51,642 bases of DNA, taken from Stenotrophomonas maltophilia. Lineage in GTDB: Bacteria > Pseudomonadota > Gammaproteobacteria > Xanthomonadales > Xanthomonadaceae. Shown in pieces: positions 9,238-17,651 of the stretch; the stretch's first letter is position 1, and each line of letters starts with the position of its first letter. Under the pieces are notes generated by a model. That model was not told the origin of the DNA. It worked only from the letters and a program-made list of their open reading frames with translations, and did not search any database. Location of the stretch: the NCBI RefSeq assembly GCF_003970865.1, contig NZ_RXLZ01000037.1:1-51642 (forward strand), in the 5' to 3' direction. The translations under genes and the position numbers were made by a program.

Positions 9238-9251
9238 GAACAACGTTGTCA
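9238..9251. promoter_or_regulatory. Candidate NagR operator, nagP side
   Basis: GAACAACGTTGTCA is a near-palindrome with the central CG usual for LacI-family operators. It fits TGACAnCGnTGTCA with one half imperfect. It lies 54 bases upstream of the nagP start and just downstream of a TTGACA on the minus strand at 9278-9283, where a bound repressor would block transcription of nagP. The -10 box is weak (AAAGAA at 18 bases). Confidence 0.6.
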
Positions 9252-9413
9252 CATTCTTTCGATGGACAGCCGCGGTTTGTCAACTTCCACGCGCAGCCCT
9301 GTGAACCTCGTGCTGCACTGCGCAACCCGATCGCAACGCATCGTGCTGAATGCGCCGGAGGCCTTGGCCCATGTGCGGCAACGGTTCCCACGTGAAACCC
9401 ACGCTCACGCCAT

Positions 9414-9425
9414 GTAAACGTTTAC
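9414..9425. promoter_or_regulatory. Perfect palindrome GTAAACGTTTAC
   Basis: A 12-base perfect palindrome with a central CG, similar in form to LacI/GalR-family operators but different in sequence from the two TGACA-type sites nearby. It is upstream of the kinase promoter candidate. It may bind a second regulator; this is inference. Confidence 0.4.
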
Positions 9426-9473
9426 TGCATGTCGCATTCGTTGCGATGCAGCAACGAAAGTGTCACGAACTCG

Positions 9474-9501
9474 TTGACATCGTTGTCAGCGGGGTTACAG
9501 A
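9474..9501 (+). promoter_or_regulatory. Candidate sigma-70 promoter of the kinase gene with overlapping NagR operator
   Basis: TTGACA (9474-9479) is followed after 16 bases by TACAGA (9496-9501). The palindrome TGACATCGTTGTCA (9475-9488) overlaps the -35 box and spacer, so a bound LacI-type repressor would exclude RNA polymerase. It resembles the site at 9238-9251. Confidence 0.6.
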
Positions 9502-9560
9502 CTCCGCCCCAATCGCCGCCCCCGATCCCGGGGCCGGCCCCACCTGCAGCAGGAGCCCGC

Positions 9561-10580
9561 GTGACCGCCAGCCACCCCGCCCCGGCCCATGTCCTGTCCC
9601 GAGTCGCGCCGACGTTCCTGGCCGCCGACGTCGGTGGCACCCATGTGCGCGTGGCCCGGGTCCAGGCCAGCGGTGATGCCGCCCATCCGGTGCAGGTGCT
9701 GGAGTACCGCAAATACCGCAACGCCGACCATGCCGGCCTCAGCGCGATCCTGTCCGACTTCCTCGGCGAAGGCCCGCGGCCCACGCATTGCGTGGTCGCC
9801 AGTGCCGGCTACGCCCGCGAGGACGGCACGGTGATCACCGCCAACCTGCCGTGGCCGCTGTCGGCGCGCCAGGTGGAAGCCGACGTCGGCCTGCAGCGGG
9901 TCTACATCGTCAACGACTTTGAAGCCGTGGCCTATGCCGCCGCGCAGGTTGACGCGAGTGGCGTGCTGCACCTGTGCGGACCGGAAACCGCCGCCCGCGG
10001 CCCGACCCTGGTGGTCGGCCCCGGTACCGGCCTCGGCGCCGCGCTGTGGATCCCCTCCGCGCACGGCCCGGTGGTGCTCCCGACCGAAGCCGGCCAACCG
10101 ACCCTGGCGGCCAGCACCGAACTGGAAATGGCCATCGTCCGCCACATGCAGCGCGACCGCGCGCACGTGTCGATCGAACACGCGATCTCCGGCCCGGGGC
10201 TGATGAACCTGTATCGCGCGGTGTGCGCACTGCAGGGTCAGGCGCCGACGCTGGCCAGCCCGGATGCGGTGACCGCCGCGGCCATGGCCGATAGCGATGC
10301 ACATGCGCGCCAAGCGCTGGATGTGTTCTGCGGCCTGCTCGGCAGCACCATCGGCGACATGGCGCTGTTCTACGGCGCCCACGGTGGCGTCTACCTGGCC
10401 GGCGGCATCCTGCCGCAGATCCGTGAATACCTGCACGCCAGCACGTTCGTCGAACGCTACCTGCAGAAGGGGCCGATGGGCGAAGCGCTGGCACGCATCC
10501 CGGTGAAGGTCGTCGAGCACGGCCAGCTGGGCGTGGTCGGCGCTGCCAGCTGGTACCTGCAGCAGCAGTCGGCCGCCTGA
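9561..10580 (+). CDS. glk: Glucokinase-family sugar kinase (probable GlcNAc/glucose kinase)
   Basis: The product has 339 residues of the Glk family (PF02685, ASKHA fold). FLAADVGGTHVRVARV near the N-terminus is the phosphate-binding loop, and VVGPGTGLGAALW and VYLAGGILPQ are the adenosine-site motifs. It phosphorylates a hexose with ATP. Because it lies in the nag locus next to the operators, GlcNAc is the likely substrate, as for NagK-II kinases of Xanthomonas. The GTG at 9561 is chosen because AGGAG lies five bases upstream. A frame starting at 9429 would place a proline-rich tail over the promoter. Confidence 0.88.
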   Translation: MTASHPAPAHVLSRVAPTFLAADVGGTHVRVARVQASGDAAHPVQVLEYRKYRNADHAGLSAILSDFLGEGPRPTHCVVASAGYAREDGTVITANLPWPLSARQVEADVGLQRVYIVNDFEAVAYAAAQVDASGVLHLCGPETAARGPTLVVGPGTGLGAALWIPSAHGPVVLPTEAGQPTLAASTELEMAIVRHMQRDRAHVSIEHAISGPGLMNLYRAVCALQGQAPTLASPDAVTAAAMADSDAHARQALDVFCGLLGSTIGDMALFYGAHGGVYLAGGILPQIREYLHASTFVERYLQKGPMGEALARIPVKVVEHGQLGVVGAASWYLQQQSAA

Positions 10581-10723
10581 CACCGCAACAGGCTTCAACG
10601 CAATCGCAGCACGCAGTACGTGGCACGCCAACGCACGGGACTTCGCCGCCGCCCCGCGCATGTCATCGCAACCGTAATCGAACACCGCCGCCGGCATCCA
10701 ATCGAGTGATGAGGAGAGACATC

Positions 10724-13432
10724 ATGAACACCCGCAAGACCCTGCTTTCGGCCGCCATCGTCAGCTGCCTCGCCTTCAGCGCGCACGCGCAGCAGGCCAC
10801 CCAGACCGCCACCGACCTGGATACCGTGCAGGTCACCGGCATCCGTGGTTCGATGGAAAAGTCGCTGGATACCAAGCGCGAAGCCAATGCGCGCGTGGAA
10901 GTGGTCACCGCTGAAGACGTGGGCAAGCTGCCCGCGCACAACGTCGCCGATACCCTGCAGCGCCTGCCGGGCGTGAACATCAGCTCGTCCAGCGCCGACG
11001 AAGGCGGCTTCGACGAAGCCGACCGTGTCAGCCTGCGCGGCACCAGCCCGAGCCTGACCCAGACCCTGATCAACGGCCACACCGTCGGTTCGGCCGACTG
11101 GTTCGTGCTCAGCCAGGGCAACAACGTCGGCCGCAGCGTCAGCTACTCGCTGCTGCCGTCGGAACTGGTGCGCTCGGTGGAAGTGAACAAGTCCTCGCAG
11201 GCCAAGCTGCAGGACGGTGGGACCACCGGTACCGTCAACATTCTTACCCGCAAGCCGCTGGAATTCTCCAAGCAGTTCACCGCGGAAGGCTCGGTCGGCA
11301 TGGTGCGTTCGGACCAGGCCAAGTCGAACGACCCGCAGCTGTCGGCGCTGTTCAACTACAAGAACGATGAAGGCAACTTCGGCGTGATGGTGCAGGCCTT
11401 CAGCCAGAAGCGCGAGCTGCGCCGCGAGGCGCAGGAAGTACCCGGCGGCTTCTTCCAGATCGATCCCAACGGCACCGTTGCCAAGTCCAACCCGGACCTG
11501 GCGGGCGTGTACGCCCCCGGCCTGCTCGGTTCGACCTTGTTTGAACAGACCCGCGAGCGCAAGGGCGGCCTGATCTCGCTGCAGTTCAAGCCGTTGGACA
11601 ATCTGACCCTGGGCCTGGAAGGCTTCAGCTCGGAACTGAAGGCGAACAACTACAACCGCAACTTCATGCTGTGGGGCGGCCGCATCCTCAACGACCGCAC
11701 CGTTGAAGATGCCAATGGCAACAAGATCCTGATCCCCGGCCAGGCACCGAACCCTGGCTACGTGGTCAAGGATGGCGTGTTGACCAACGCCACGTTCTCC
11801 GGCCAGGCAGATCGCGATTACGCGGTCTACGACATGATCTACCGCGAATCGAAGGCCAAGACCAACTACATCACCTTCGACGCCGATTGGCAGATCAGCG
11901 ACAACCTGGGCATGAAGTTCCAGGCCGGCAATACCAAGGGCACCGGCGATACGCCGCGCCAGTACATTGCCGAGGTCAATCTGGCCCGCGGTGGCGGCGC
12001 CAACTGGTCGACCCATGGCAACGGCTCGCCGATCGACTGGAACGTCGGTGGCAACATCGGTCCGGGCGGCGTGACCGACTTCGGCACCTGGGGCAACCAG
12101 CAGGTCACCGCGATCGACAAGGAAAAGTGGGCCACGCTCGATTTCAACCAGTACTTCGCCGATGCCGGCGTACTGAACTCGATCGATTTCGGCGCCCGCT
12201 TCGGCGACCACAAGCGCGAGGCCAAGTCGCCGGAAGGCGCAACCCCGGGCGCGATCTGGAATGCGCTGAAGAACGGCGCGACCGCCAACTTCCCCGGTGG
12301 CTTCGCCAACGGCATCGGTGGCAGCTTCCCGCGCGACCTGTGGTACTTCACCCCGGGTGCACTGAAGGATGCGGTGACCAACAACTCCACCTGGCTGTCC
12401 GGCAATGACGGCCCGACCGGCCGCCACAACTACGGCGCCGAATGGAAGGTGTCGGAGAAGAACTTCGCTGCCTACGTGCAGGGCAATTTCAGCGGCGACC
12501 GCTGGAGCGGCAACGTCGGCCTGCGCTACGTCAACATCAAGCAGGACATCGATACCTACGCGGCCGCCACCGGTTCGACCGTGCCGGACGTGAGCAGCCT
12601 GTTCGGTGCCTGGACCCGCCAGGCCTTCGAGAACAAGCACAACCGTGTGCTGCCGAGCGCCAACTTCAAGTACGACCTGCGTGACGATCTGGTGCTGCGC
12701 GTGGCCGCGTCGCAGACGCAGACTCTGCCGGACTTCTCGGCCCTGGGCGCTTCATCCTACGGTTCGGACCTGAACCGTACCGGCGGCGGCGGCAATCCGA
12801 AGCTGAAGCCGGTGGTGTCGACCAACTTCGACGCCAACCTGGAGTGGTACTTCATGCCGCGCGGCATGCTGTCGATCGGTGCCTACTCGATGCGCCTGAA
12901 GGACTACGTGGCCTTCAGCACCGAGAAGGAAATGCTGTTCAGCGAGCTGACCAACCGGCTCGAGGAGTACAACATTTCCCGGCCGAGGAACGCCGACGGC
13001 AAGGTACGCGGCATCGAAGTGGCCTATGAGCAGCCGATCGGCGAGTACTTCGGCGTCAACGCCAACTACACCTACGCCGATGGCAGCACCGAACACACCT
13101 GGGCCGACGGCAGCGACAACCTGCTGGGCACTTCGAAGAACACCTACAACGTGGGTGCCTACTTCGAGAACGACACCTTCGGTGCACGCGTCAGCTACAC
13201 GCGCCGGTCGTCGTTCCTGATCGGCCTGTCCGGTGCCAACCCGTACTACCAGGATGACTTCGGCACCCTGTCGGCATCGCTGAGCTACAAGGCCACCGAC
13301 TGGCTGAGCATCAGCTTCGATGCGCTGAACCTCAACAACCCGACCTACAAGTACTACCAGACCGCGGCCATCCCGACCTCGTTCTACAGCAACGGTCGCC
13401 AGTACTACCTCAACTTCCGCTTCAAGTACTGA
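10724..13432 (+). CDS. TonB-dependent outer-membrane receptor
   Basis: The product has 902 residues. A signal peptide (about 1-23, cleavage after AHA) is followed by a TonB-box-like DTVQVTGIRGSMEKSLDTK, a plug domain with EDVGKLPAHNVADTLQRLPG and VSLRGTSPSLTQTLINGH, and a 22-strand barrel ending in LNFRFKY. It belongs to the large-receptor type common in Caulobacter and xanthomonads that import sugars. Its position after the kinase and before the hexosaminidase suggests it takes up GlcNAc or chitooligosaccharides, like the Nix receptors of Xanthomonas. The start at 10724 has GAGGAGAG upstream. It is probably co-transcribed with the kinase gene, since the 143-base gap holds no operator. Confidence 0.92.
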   Translation: MNTRKTLLSAAIVSCLAFSAHAQQATQTATDLDTVQVTGIRGSMEKSLDTKREANARVEVVTAEDVGKLPAHNVADTLQRLPGVNISSSSADEGGFDEADRVSLRGTSPSLTQTLINGHTVGSADWFVLSQGNNVGRSVSYSLLPSELVRSVEVNKSSQAKLQDGGTTGTVNILTRKPLEFSKQFTAEGSVGMVRSDQAKSNDPQLSALFNYKNDEGNFGVMVQAFSQKRELRREAQEVPGGFFQIDPNGTVAKSNPDLAGVYAPGLLGSTLFEQTRERKGGLISLQFKPLDNLTLGLEGFSSELKANNYNRNFMLWGGRILNDRTVEDANGNKILIPGQAPNPGYVVKDGVLTNATFSGQADRDYAVYDMIYRESKAKTNYITFDADWQISDNLGMKFQAGNTKGTGDTPRQYIAEVNLARGGGANWSTHGNGSPIDWNVGGNIGPGGVTDFGTWGNQQVTAIDKEKWATLDFNQYFADAGVLNSIDFGARFGDHKREAKSPEGATPGAIWNALKNGATANFPGGFANGIGGSFPRDLWYFTPGALKDAVTNNSTWLSGNDGPTGRHNYGAEWKVSEKNFAAYVQGNFSGDRWSGNVGLRYVNIKQDIDTYAAATGSTVPDVSSLFGAWTRQAFENKHNRVLPSANFKYDLRDDLVLRVAASQTQTLPDFSALGASSYGSDLNRTGGGGNPKLKPVVSTNFDANLEWYFMPRGMLSIGAYSMRLKDYVAFSTEKEMLFSELTNRLEEYNISRPRNADGKVRGIEVAYEQPIGEYFGVNANYTYADGSTEHTWADGSDNLLGTSKNTYNVGAYFENDTFGARVSYTRRSSFLIGLSGANPYYQDDFGTLSASLSYKATDWLSISFDALNLNNPTYKYYQTAAIPTSFYSNGRQYYLNFRFKY

Positions 13433-13467
13433 TCCAGCGGCGGCAACATCGCCGAGTCGTGCACGCA

Positions 13468-13502
13468 CGCCGGGCCTGGGTCATTCCGGGCCCGGCGTTT
13501 TT
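13468..13502 (+). terminator. Rho-independent terminator after the TonB receptor gene
   Basis: The stem CGCCGGGCC / GGCCCGGCG (13468-13476 and 13489-13497) is followed by five T residues. It lies between the receptor stop and the hexosaminidase start, so it may reduce rather than abolish expression of the downstream gene. Confidence 0.85.
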
Positions 13503-13543
13503 CATGTATAGCGTTCATCGCACCGTTCCAAGGAGTCGTTCCG

Positions 13544-15901
13544 ATGGTCAAGCCTTTCCGCGCCCGGATGCGCAGCGCAGTGCTGCTGGGCAGCCTGCTC
13601 GCCATGCTGCCGGCGATGCCGGCACTTGCCGCCGATCCCACGCCGGCCGCTGAAGCACCCGGTCCGCAGCTGCGCGCCGGCAGCCTGATGCTGATTCCCG
13701 CCCCCACCCATGTGCAGGCCGGCCAGGGCAGCGGCATCACCGTACGTGCCGATACCGTGCTGCAGGCCGAAGGTGAGGCTGCGCAACGGGTCGCCACCCA
13801 GTTCGCCGATCTGCTGGCCCGCAGCGGCGGACCGCGCCTTGCACTGGCCAAGGGCAAGGTGCCCTCCCGCAGTGGCGGCATCCGTTTCCAGATCGTGCCG
13901 ACCTTCCGCGACAGCGGTGAGGGCTACACGCTGGAAAGCACCGCACAAGGCGTGCTGGTGCAGGCTGGCAACGAAACCGGCCTGTTCTACGGCGCCACCA
14001 CGCTTGCCCAGCTGGCCACGGGTGGCAGCAACGGCGTACTGCCGGCGGTGCAGATCCAGGACGCGCCACGCTTCAGCTGGCGTGGCTTCATGCTCGATTC
14101 GGCGCGGCATTTCCAGAGCCTGGACGAGATCAAGCGTGTGCTCGACGCAATGGCCGCGCACAAGCTCAACACCTTCCATTGGCACCTGACCGATGACCAG
14201 GGCTGGCGCATGGAGATCAAGCGCTATCCGAAGCTGACCGAGGTGGGCAGCTGCCGCCTGCCGGCCGGCGACGGTGGCATCGATCCTGTCAGCGGCCAGG
14301 AGCACCCGTACTGCGGCTTCTACACGCAGGAGCAGATCCGCGAGGTGATCGCCTATGCCGCCGCGCTGCATATCCAGGTGATTCCTGAAATCGACGTGCC
14401 CGGCCATGCCACCGCTGCGATTGCCGCGTACCCGGAACTGGGTTCGATCAACACCCCGCTGAAGCCGATCAGCGAATGGGGCGTGTTCCCGAACCTGTTC
14501 AACGTGGAAGACAGCACCGTCACCTTCCTCGAGAACGTGCTGGAGGAAGTGATCGAACTGTTCCCGGCCAAGTACGTGCACGTGGGCGGCGACGAGGCGG
14601 TCAAGGACCAGTGGGAAGCCTCGAAGCAGGTGCAGCAGCGCATGCGTGCGCTGGGCATCAAGGATGAAATGGCCATGCAGAGCCACATCATCAAGCGCCT
14701 GGAGACCTTCCTTGAGGAGCACGACCGGCGCCTGATCGGCTGGGACGAAATCCTCGAAGGCGGCCTGCCGCCGCAGGCCACGGTGATGTCCTGGCAGGGC
14801 ACCGAAGGCGGCCTGGCCGCCGCCAGTGCCGGGCATGACGTGATCATGTCGCCGGTGGGTTACCTGTACCTGGACTACCTGCAGACGGCCTCGCCGAACG
14901 AGCCGCCCGGCCGCCCGACCCAGGTCAACCTCGGCAAGCTCTACAACTTCGAGCCGGTGCCGGCCGAGCTGGCCGCCGACAAGCGCGGGCACATCCTCGG
15001 CCTGCAGGCCAACATGTTCACCGAGCACACGCGCAGCTACGCACGCCTGCAGCACAACCTGTTCCCGCGCCTGGCTGCGGTGGCCGAGACCGGCTGGAGC
15101 ACGCCGGAACATCGCGACTTCCGCGACTTCCTCGCGCGCCTGCCGGCACAGCTGCAGCGTTACCGTGCCTGGGGCCTGGCCTACGCGCAGACCCCGTTCG
15201 AAGTGGGCGTGGACTACACCGACAGCCGCGCGACCGACACGGTGACCGTGTCGCTGGCCAATCCTCTGGGCTATGAAGTGCGCTACAGCACCGATGGCCA
15301 GCCGGTGACCGCGCAGTCGCCGCTGTACCAGCAGCCGCTGACCGGAAAGCTGCCAACCACCGTGCAGGCTGCCGCGTTCTATCAGGGCCAGATGCTGGCG
15401 GCGCAACCGACCATCGCCACCTTCACCGCACAGTCGCTGCTCAGCCGCCGTAGCGATGAGCTGCTCAGCTGCGTGGGCAAGAAGGGTCTGGTGCTGCGCC
15501 TGGAAGACGATGGCCCGCGCGAGGGAACGCGTGCGGTGTTCAACGTGGACATCTTCCAGCCGTGCTGGCGCTGGCCGCAGGCGCAGCTGGACGGTATCGG
15601 CAGCGTGGAAGTGCGTGCGGGGCGTATTCCGTACTACTTCCAGCTGGCCCACGACGAGCCCAAGCGTCGCTTCGGGAAGGCCAAGCGCGCGCACGGCGAG
15701 ATGCAGGTGCGCCGCGGCGACTGCAGCGGCAAAGTGGTGGCTGAGGTACCGCTGCCGGCCAAGCCCGGTGCCGATGGCTTCGTGACACTGCGTGCAGCGC
15801 TGCCGAAGGGTACCCAGGGCACCGGTGACCTGTGCATCAACTTCACCGGCGACACGCGCCCGGCGATGTGGGTGCTGGATGAGGTCACGCTGGGGAAATG
15901 A
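13544..15901 (+). CDS. Beta-N-acetylhexosaminidase, GH20
   Basis: The product has 785 residues. A signal peptide (about 1-29, cleavage after ALA) is followed by a GH20b domain (about 45-170) and the GH20 catalytic barrel (about 172-540), then a C-terminal beta domain. HWHLTDDQGWRMEIKRYP, HVGGDEAVKDQW (catalytic pair D350-E351) and GWDEILEGG are clear. The enzyme removes terminal GlcNAc from chitooligosaccharides or glycans in the periplasm or outside, giving the substrate for NagP. AGGAG lies eight bases before the ATG. The terminator just upstream leaves only about 40 bases for an own promoter, so partial read-through is likely. Confidence 0.94.
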   Translation: MVKPFRARMRSAVLLGSLLAMLPAMPALAADPTPAAEAPGPQLRAGSLMLIPAPTHVQAGQGSGITVRADTVLQAEGEAAQRVATQFADLLARSGGPRLALAKGKVPSRSGGIRFQIVPTFRDSGEGYTLESTAQGVLVQAGNETGLFYGATTLAQLATGGSNGVLPAVQIQDAPRFSWRGFMLDSARHFQSLDEIKRVLDAMAAHKLNTFHWHLTDDQGWRMEIKRYPKLTEVGSCRLPAGDGGIDPVSGQEHPYCGFYTQEQIREVIAYAAALHIQVIPEIDVPGHATAAIAAYPELGSINTPLKPISEWGVFPNLFNVEDSTVTFLENVLEEVIELFPAKYVHVGGDEAVKDQWEASKQVQQRMRALGIKDEMAMQSHIIKRLETFLEEHDRRLIGWDEILEGGLPPQATVMSWQGTEGGLAAASAGHDVIMSPVGYLYLDYLQTASPNEPPGRPTQVNLGKLYNFEPVPAELAADKRGHILGLQANMFTEHTRSYARLQHNLFPRLAAVAETGWSTPEHRDFRDFLARLPAQLQRYRAWGLAYAQTPFEVGVDYTDSRATDTVTVSLANPLGYEVRYSTDGQPVTAQSPLYQQPLTGKLPTTVQAAAFYQGQMLAAQPTIATFTAQSLLSRRSDELLSCVGKKGLVLRLEDDGPREGTRAVFNVDIFQPCWRWPQAQLDGIGSVEVRAGRIPYYFQLAHDEPKRRFGKAKRAHGEMQVRRGDCSGKVVAEVPLPAKPGADGFVTLRAALPKGTQGTGDLCINFTGDTRPAMWVLDEVTLGK

Positions 15902-15918
15902 CGGCAGGTTTGTCCTGG

Positions 15919-16014
15919 TGGGTGCCGACCTTGGTCGGCAACTCGGGCAGTTCATCCACGCATGGCGTGGATCTACTAATTCCATCCAGGGTGGGTGCCA
16001 ACCTTGGTTGGCAC
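15919..16014. repeat. Cluster of three SMAG-like palindromes of different subfamilies
   Basis: Copies at 15919-15942 (TGGGTGCCGACCTTGGTCGG), 15953-15975 (leftward GTAGATCCACGCC type) and 15992-16014 (TGGGTGCCAACCTTGGTTGG) fill the gap between two converging genes. The first and third differ by compensating changes that keep the stem, which indicates selection for the hairpin. They may serve as a two-way terminator. Confidence 0.75.
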
Positions 16015-16018
16015 GCCT

Positions 16019-16411
16019 TTACCCGCGCCAGCGCAGCAGCAGGTCGCGCAGCGGGGTCAGTGCGGTGGCCATGCCGGCCAGCACGCCGATCGTGTTGGCG
16101 ATGGCATCCATCGGGTCGGCCATGCGGTTGCTGGTCAGCGCGCCCTGCGCGAACTCGATGCCGATGCCCATCAGCACCAGGCCCACGCCCACCCACAGCA
16201 GCGGGCGGCCCCGACGGAACAGCTGCACCGCGCTGCCGGCCAGGATGAAATAGGCGAGGAAGTGTTCGCCCTTGTCGCTGTTTTCCGGCAACGGAATCGG
16301 CGGCGGTGGGATCAGGCAGACCACGATCACCAGCAGTACTGCCGTCGCCCACAGCGCAGCCCACAACCGGGGCCGCCGCAGCGGCTTGATCACCGGCAAC
16401 GCGTGGCTCAC
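16019..16411 (-). CDS. VanZ-like membrane protein
   Basis: The product has 130 residues and four hydrophobic segments. It contains PENSDKGEHFLAYFILAGSA and IEFAQGALTSNRMADPMDAI, the pattern of the VanZ-like family (PF04892). The role of chromosomal VanZ-like proteins is not known; the name comes from the teicoplanin-resistance gene. The start is GTG, overlapping the stop of the upstream methyltransferase gene, so the two are translated together. Confidence 0.82.
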   Translation of the reverse strand: MSHALPVIKPLRRPRLWAALWATAVLLVIVVCLIPPPPIPLPENSDKGEHFLAYFILAGSAVQLFRRGRPLLWVGVGLVLMGIGIEFAQGALTSNRMADPMDAIANTIGVLAGMATALTPLRDLLLRWRG

Positions 16412-17592
16412 AGGCGCCAGCTCAGGTCACCCAGCTCGAAGGCCGGTTCGAAGTCGACGCCACGCTGCAGACCGATGGCCTGGAAGCGCTCGCCCATCTC
16501 GGTCGGCAGGGTCAGCTTCTTCACCTGGTCGCGCAGCTGGATGCGGCCGACCTCGTCGGTACGTTCCTCGGCCAGCAGCAGCACCTGGTCCAGGCCATTA
16601 CCGAGCAGGAAGCTGGCCTGGCTGCAGTAGCCAGCCAGCTCGAAACCGCCGTGCATGCCGGCCTCGGCCATCGCGGTGAAATCCACCGACGCGGTGATGT
16701 CCTGCAGGCCCGGCCAGCGGTGCACGTCGTTGTGCACATGGTGGCGGTAGAACGCACGCACGGTGCCATCGTCGCGGTCGTGCTGGTAGAACTCGCCGCG
16801 GTTGTAACCGTAATCGACGAACAGCAGCGCACCGCGCTGCAGCCCACCGGCCACCGCCTGCAGCCAGTACGGCAGTTGCGGCAGCACCTCGGAGCGGTAG
16901 CCCTCGGCGAAGGGCTTTTCCAGGTAGCGTTCGATGTGGCGCACCGCACCGTTGAGCAGGATGTCGGCCGGCTGCGCACCACGGATGAAGTTGCCTTCGG
17001 CATCTAGCTCGACGGTTTCCTCGTAGACCTCGCCGTCCCGGATCAGGAAGCGTGGGGTCGGCAGCGCATCGATCACCTCGTTGGCGAACACCACGCCTTC
17101 CCACTCCTCGTCGAACGGGCGGTCGACCCAGTCCACGCGCGCGGCCAGCTCGGCCGGCAGGTTCTGCTGCAGGCGCTGCTGCTGGCGCTCGCGCAGGTCG
17201 GCGCTGGGCTCAAGGATCGCGTAGTGCGACGGCAGTGCGTCGAGCTCGGCCAGGCGCAGCAGCACCGCCTCGGCGAAGGCGCCGGTGCCACCGCCCAGCT
17301 CCAGCATCCGCGCCTGCGCACCCAGCTGGGCGAACACCGGCGCCAGCGCATTGGCTACGCTGCCGGCGAACAGGCTGCCGAGCTCGGGCGCAGTGGTGAA
17401 GTCGCCGCTGCCACCGAATTTGCTGGCGCCGGCGCTGTAATAGCCCCAGCCGGGGGTATACAGGCACAGTTCCATGAAGCGCGAGAACGGCATCGCCCCG
17501 CCCTGCGCAAGGATTTCGGCGCGCAGGGCGGCGGCCAGCTGGTCGCTGTGGGCCAGGGCATCGGCTTCGGGCAGGGGGAAGGTGGGCTGCAT
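16408..17592 (-). CDS. MidA-type SAM-dependent methyltransferase (PF02636)
   Basis: The product has 394 residues. It contains DFTTAPELGSLFAGSVANAL, the SAM-binding LELGGGTGAFAEAVLLRL, FANEVIDALPTPRF and LLFVDYGYNRGEFY, all typical of the MidA/NDUFAF7 family. The mitochondrial member methylates an arginine of a complex I subunit. The bacterial substrate is not established. It has full family length. It is divergent from the pteridine reductase gene (59-base gap) and overlaps the VanZ-like gene by four bases. Confidence 0.86.
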   Translation of the reverse strand: MQPTFPLPEADALAHSDQLAAALRAEILAQGGAMPFSRFMELCLYTPGWGYYSAGASKFGGSGDFTTAPELGSLFAGSVANALAPVFAQLGAQARMLELGGGTGAFAEAVLLRLAELDALPSHYAILEPSADLRERQQQRLQQNLPAELAARVDWVDRPFDEEWEGVVFANEVIDALPTPRFLIRDGEVYEETVELDAEGNFIRGAQPADILLNGAVRHIERYLEKPFAEGYRSEVLPQLPYWLQAVAGGLQRGALLFVDYGYNRGEFYQHDRDDGTVRAFYRHHVHNDVHRWPGLQDITASVDFTAMAEAGMHGGFELAGYCSQASFLLGNGLDQVLLLAEERTDEVGRIQLRDQVKKLTLPTEMGERFQAIGLQRGVDFEPAFELGDLSWRL

Positions 17593-17651
17593 GGCGTCTT
17601 CGAATGCGGTGACAATGGTGCACAGGATAGCCGAGCCTTGGAGGACCCTCG

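Larger units (their letters stand above)
9185..9560. other. Divergent regulatory region between nagP and the sugar kinase
   Basis: This 376-base noncoding stretch holds three short LacI-type palindromes, a promoter candidate for each arm, and no credible gene. The open frames crossing it (for example 9060-9395 on the plus strand) have no recognisable content. Confidence 0.7.

Noticed and set aside
9429..9560. Extended N-terminus of the sugar kinase from an ATG at 9429
   Set aside because: It would overlay the promoter and operator candidates and add an unconserved proline-rich stretch; the GTG at 9561 has AGGAG at proper distance.
16019..16411. VanZ-like gene as a glycopeptide-resistance gene
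   Set aside because: No vanA/vanH/vanX partners, and chromosomal VanZ-like proteins are common in Gram-negative bacteria with no resistance role shown.
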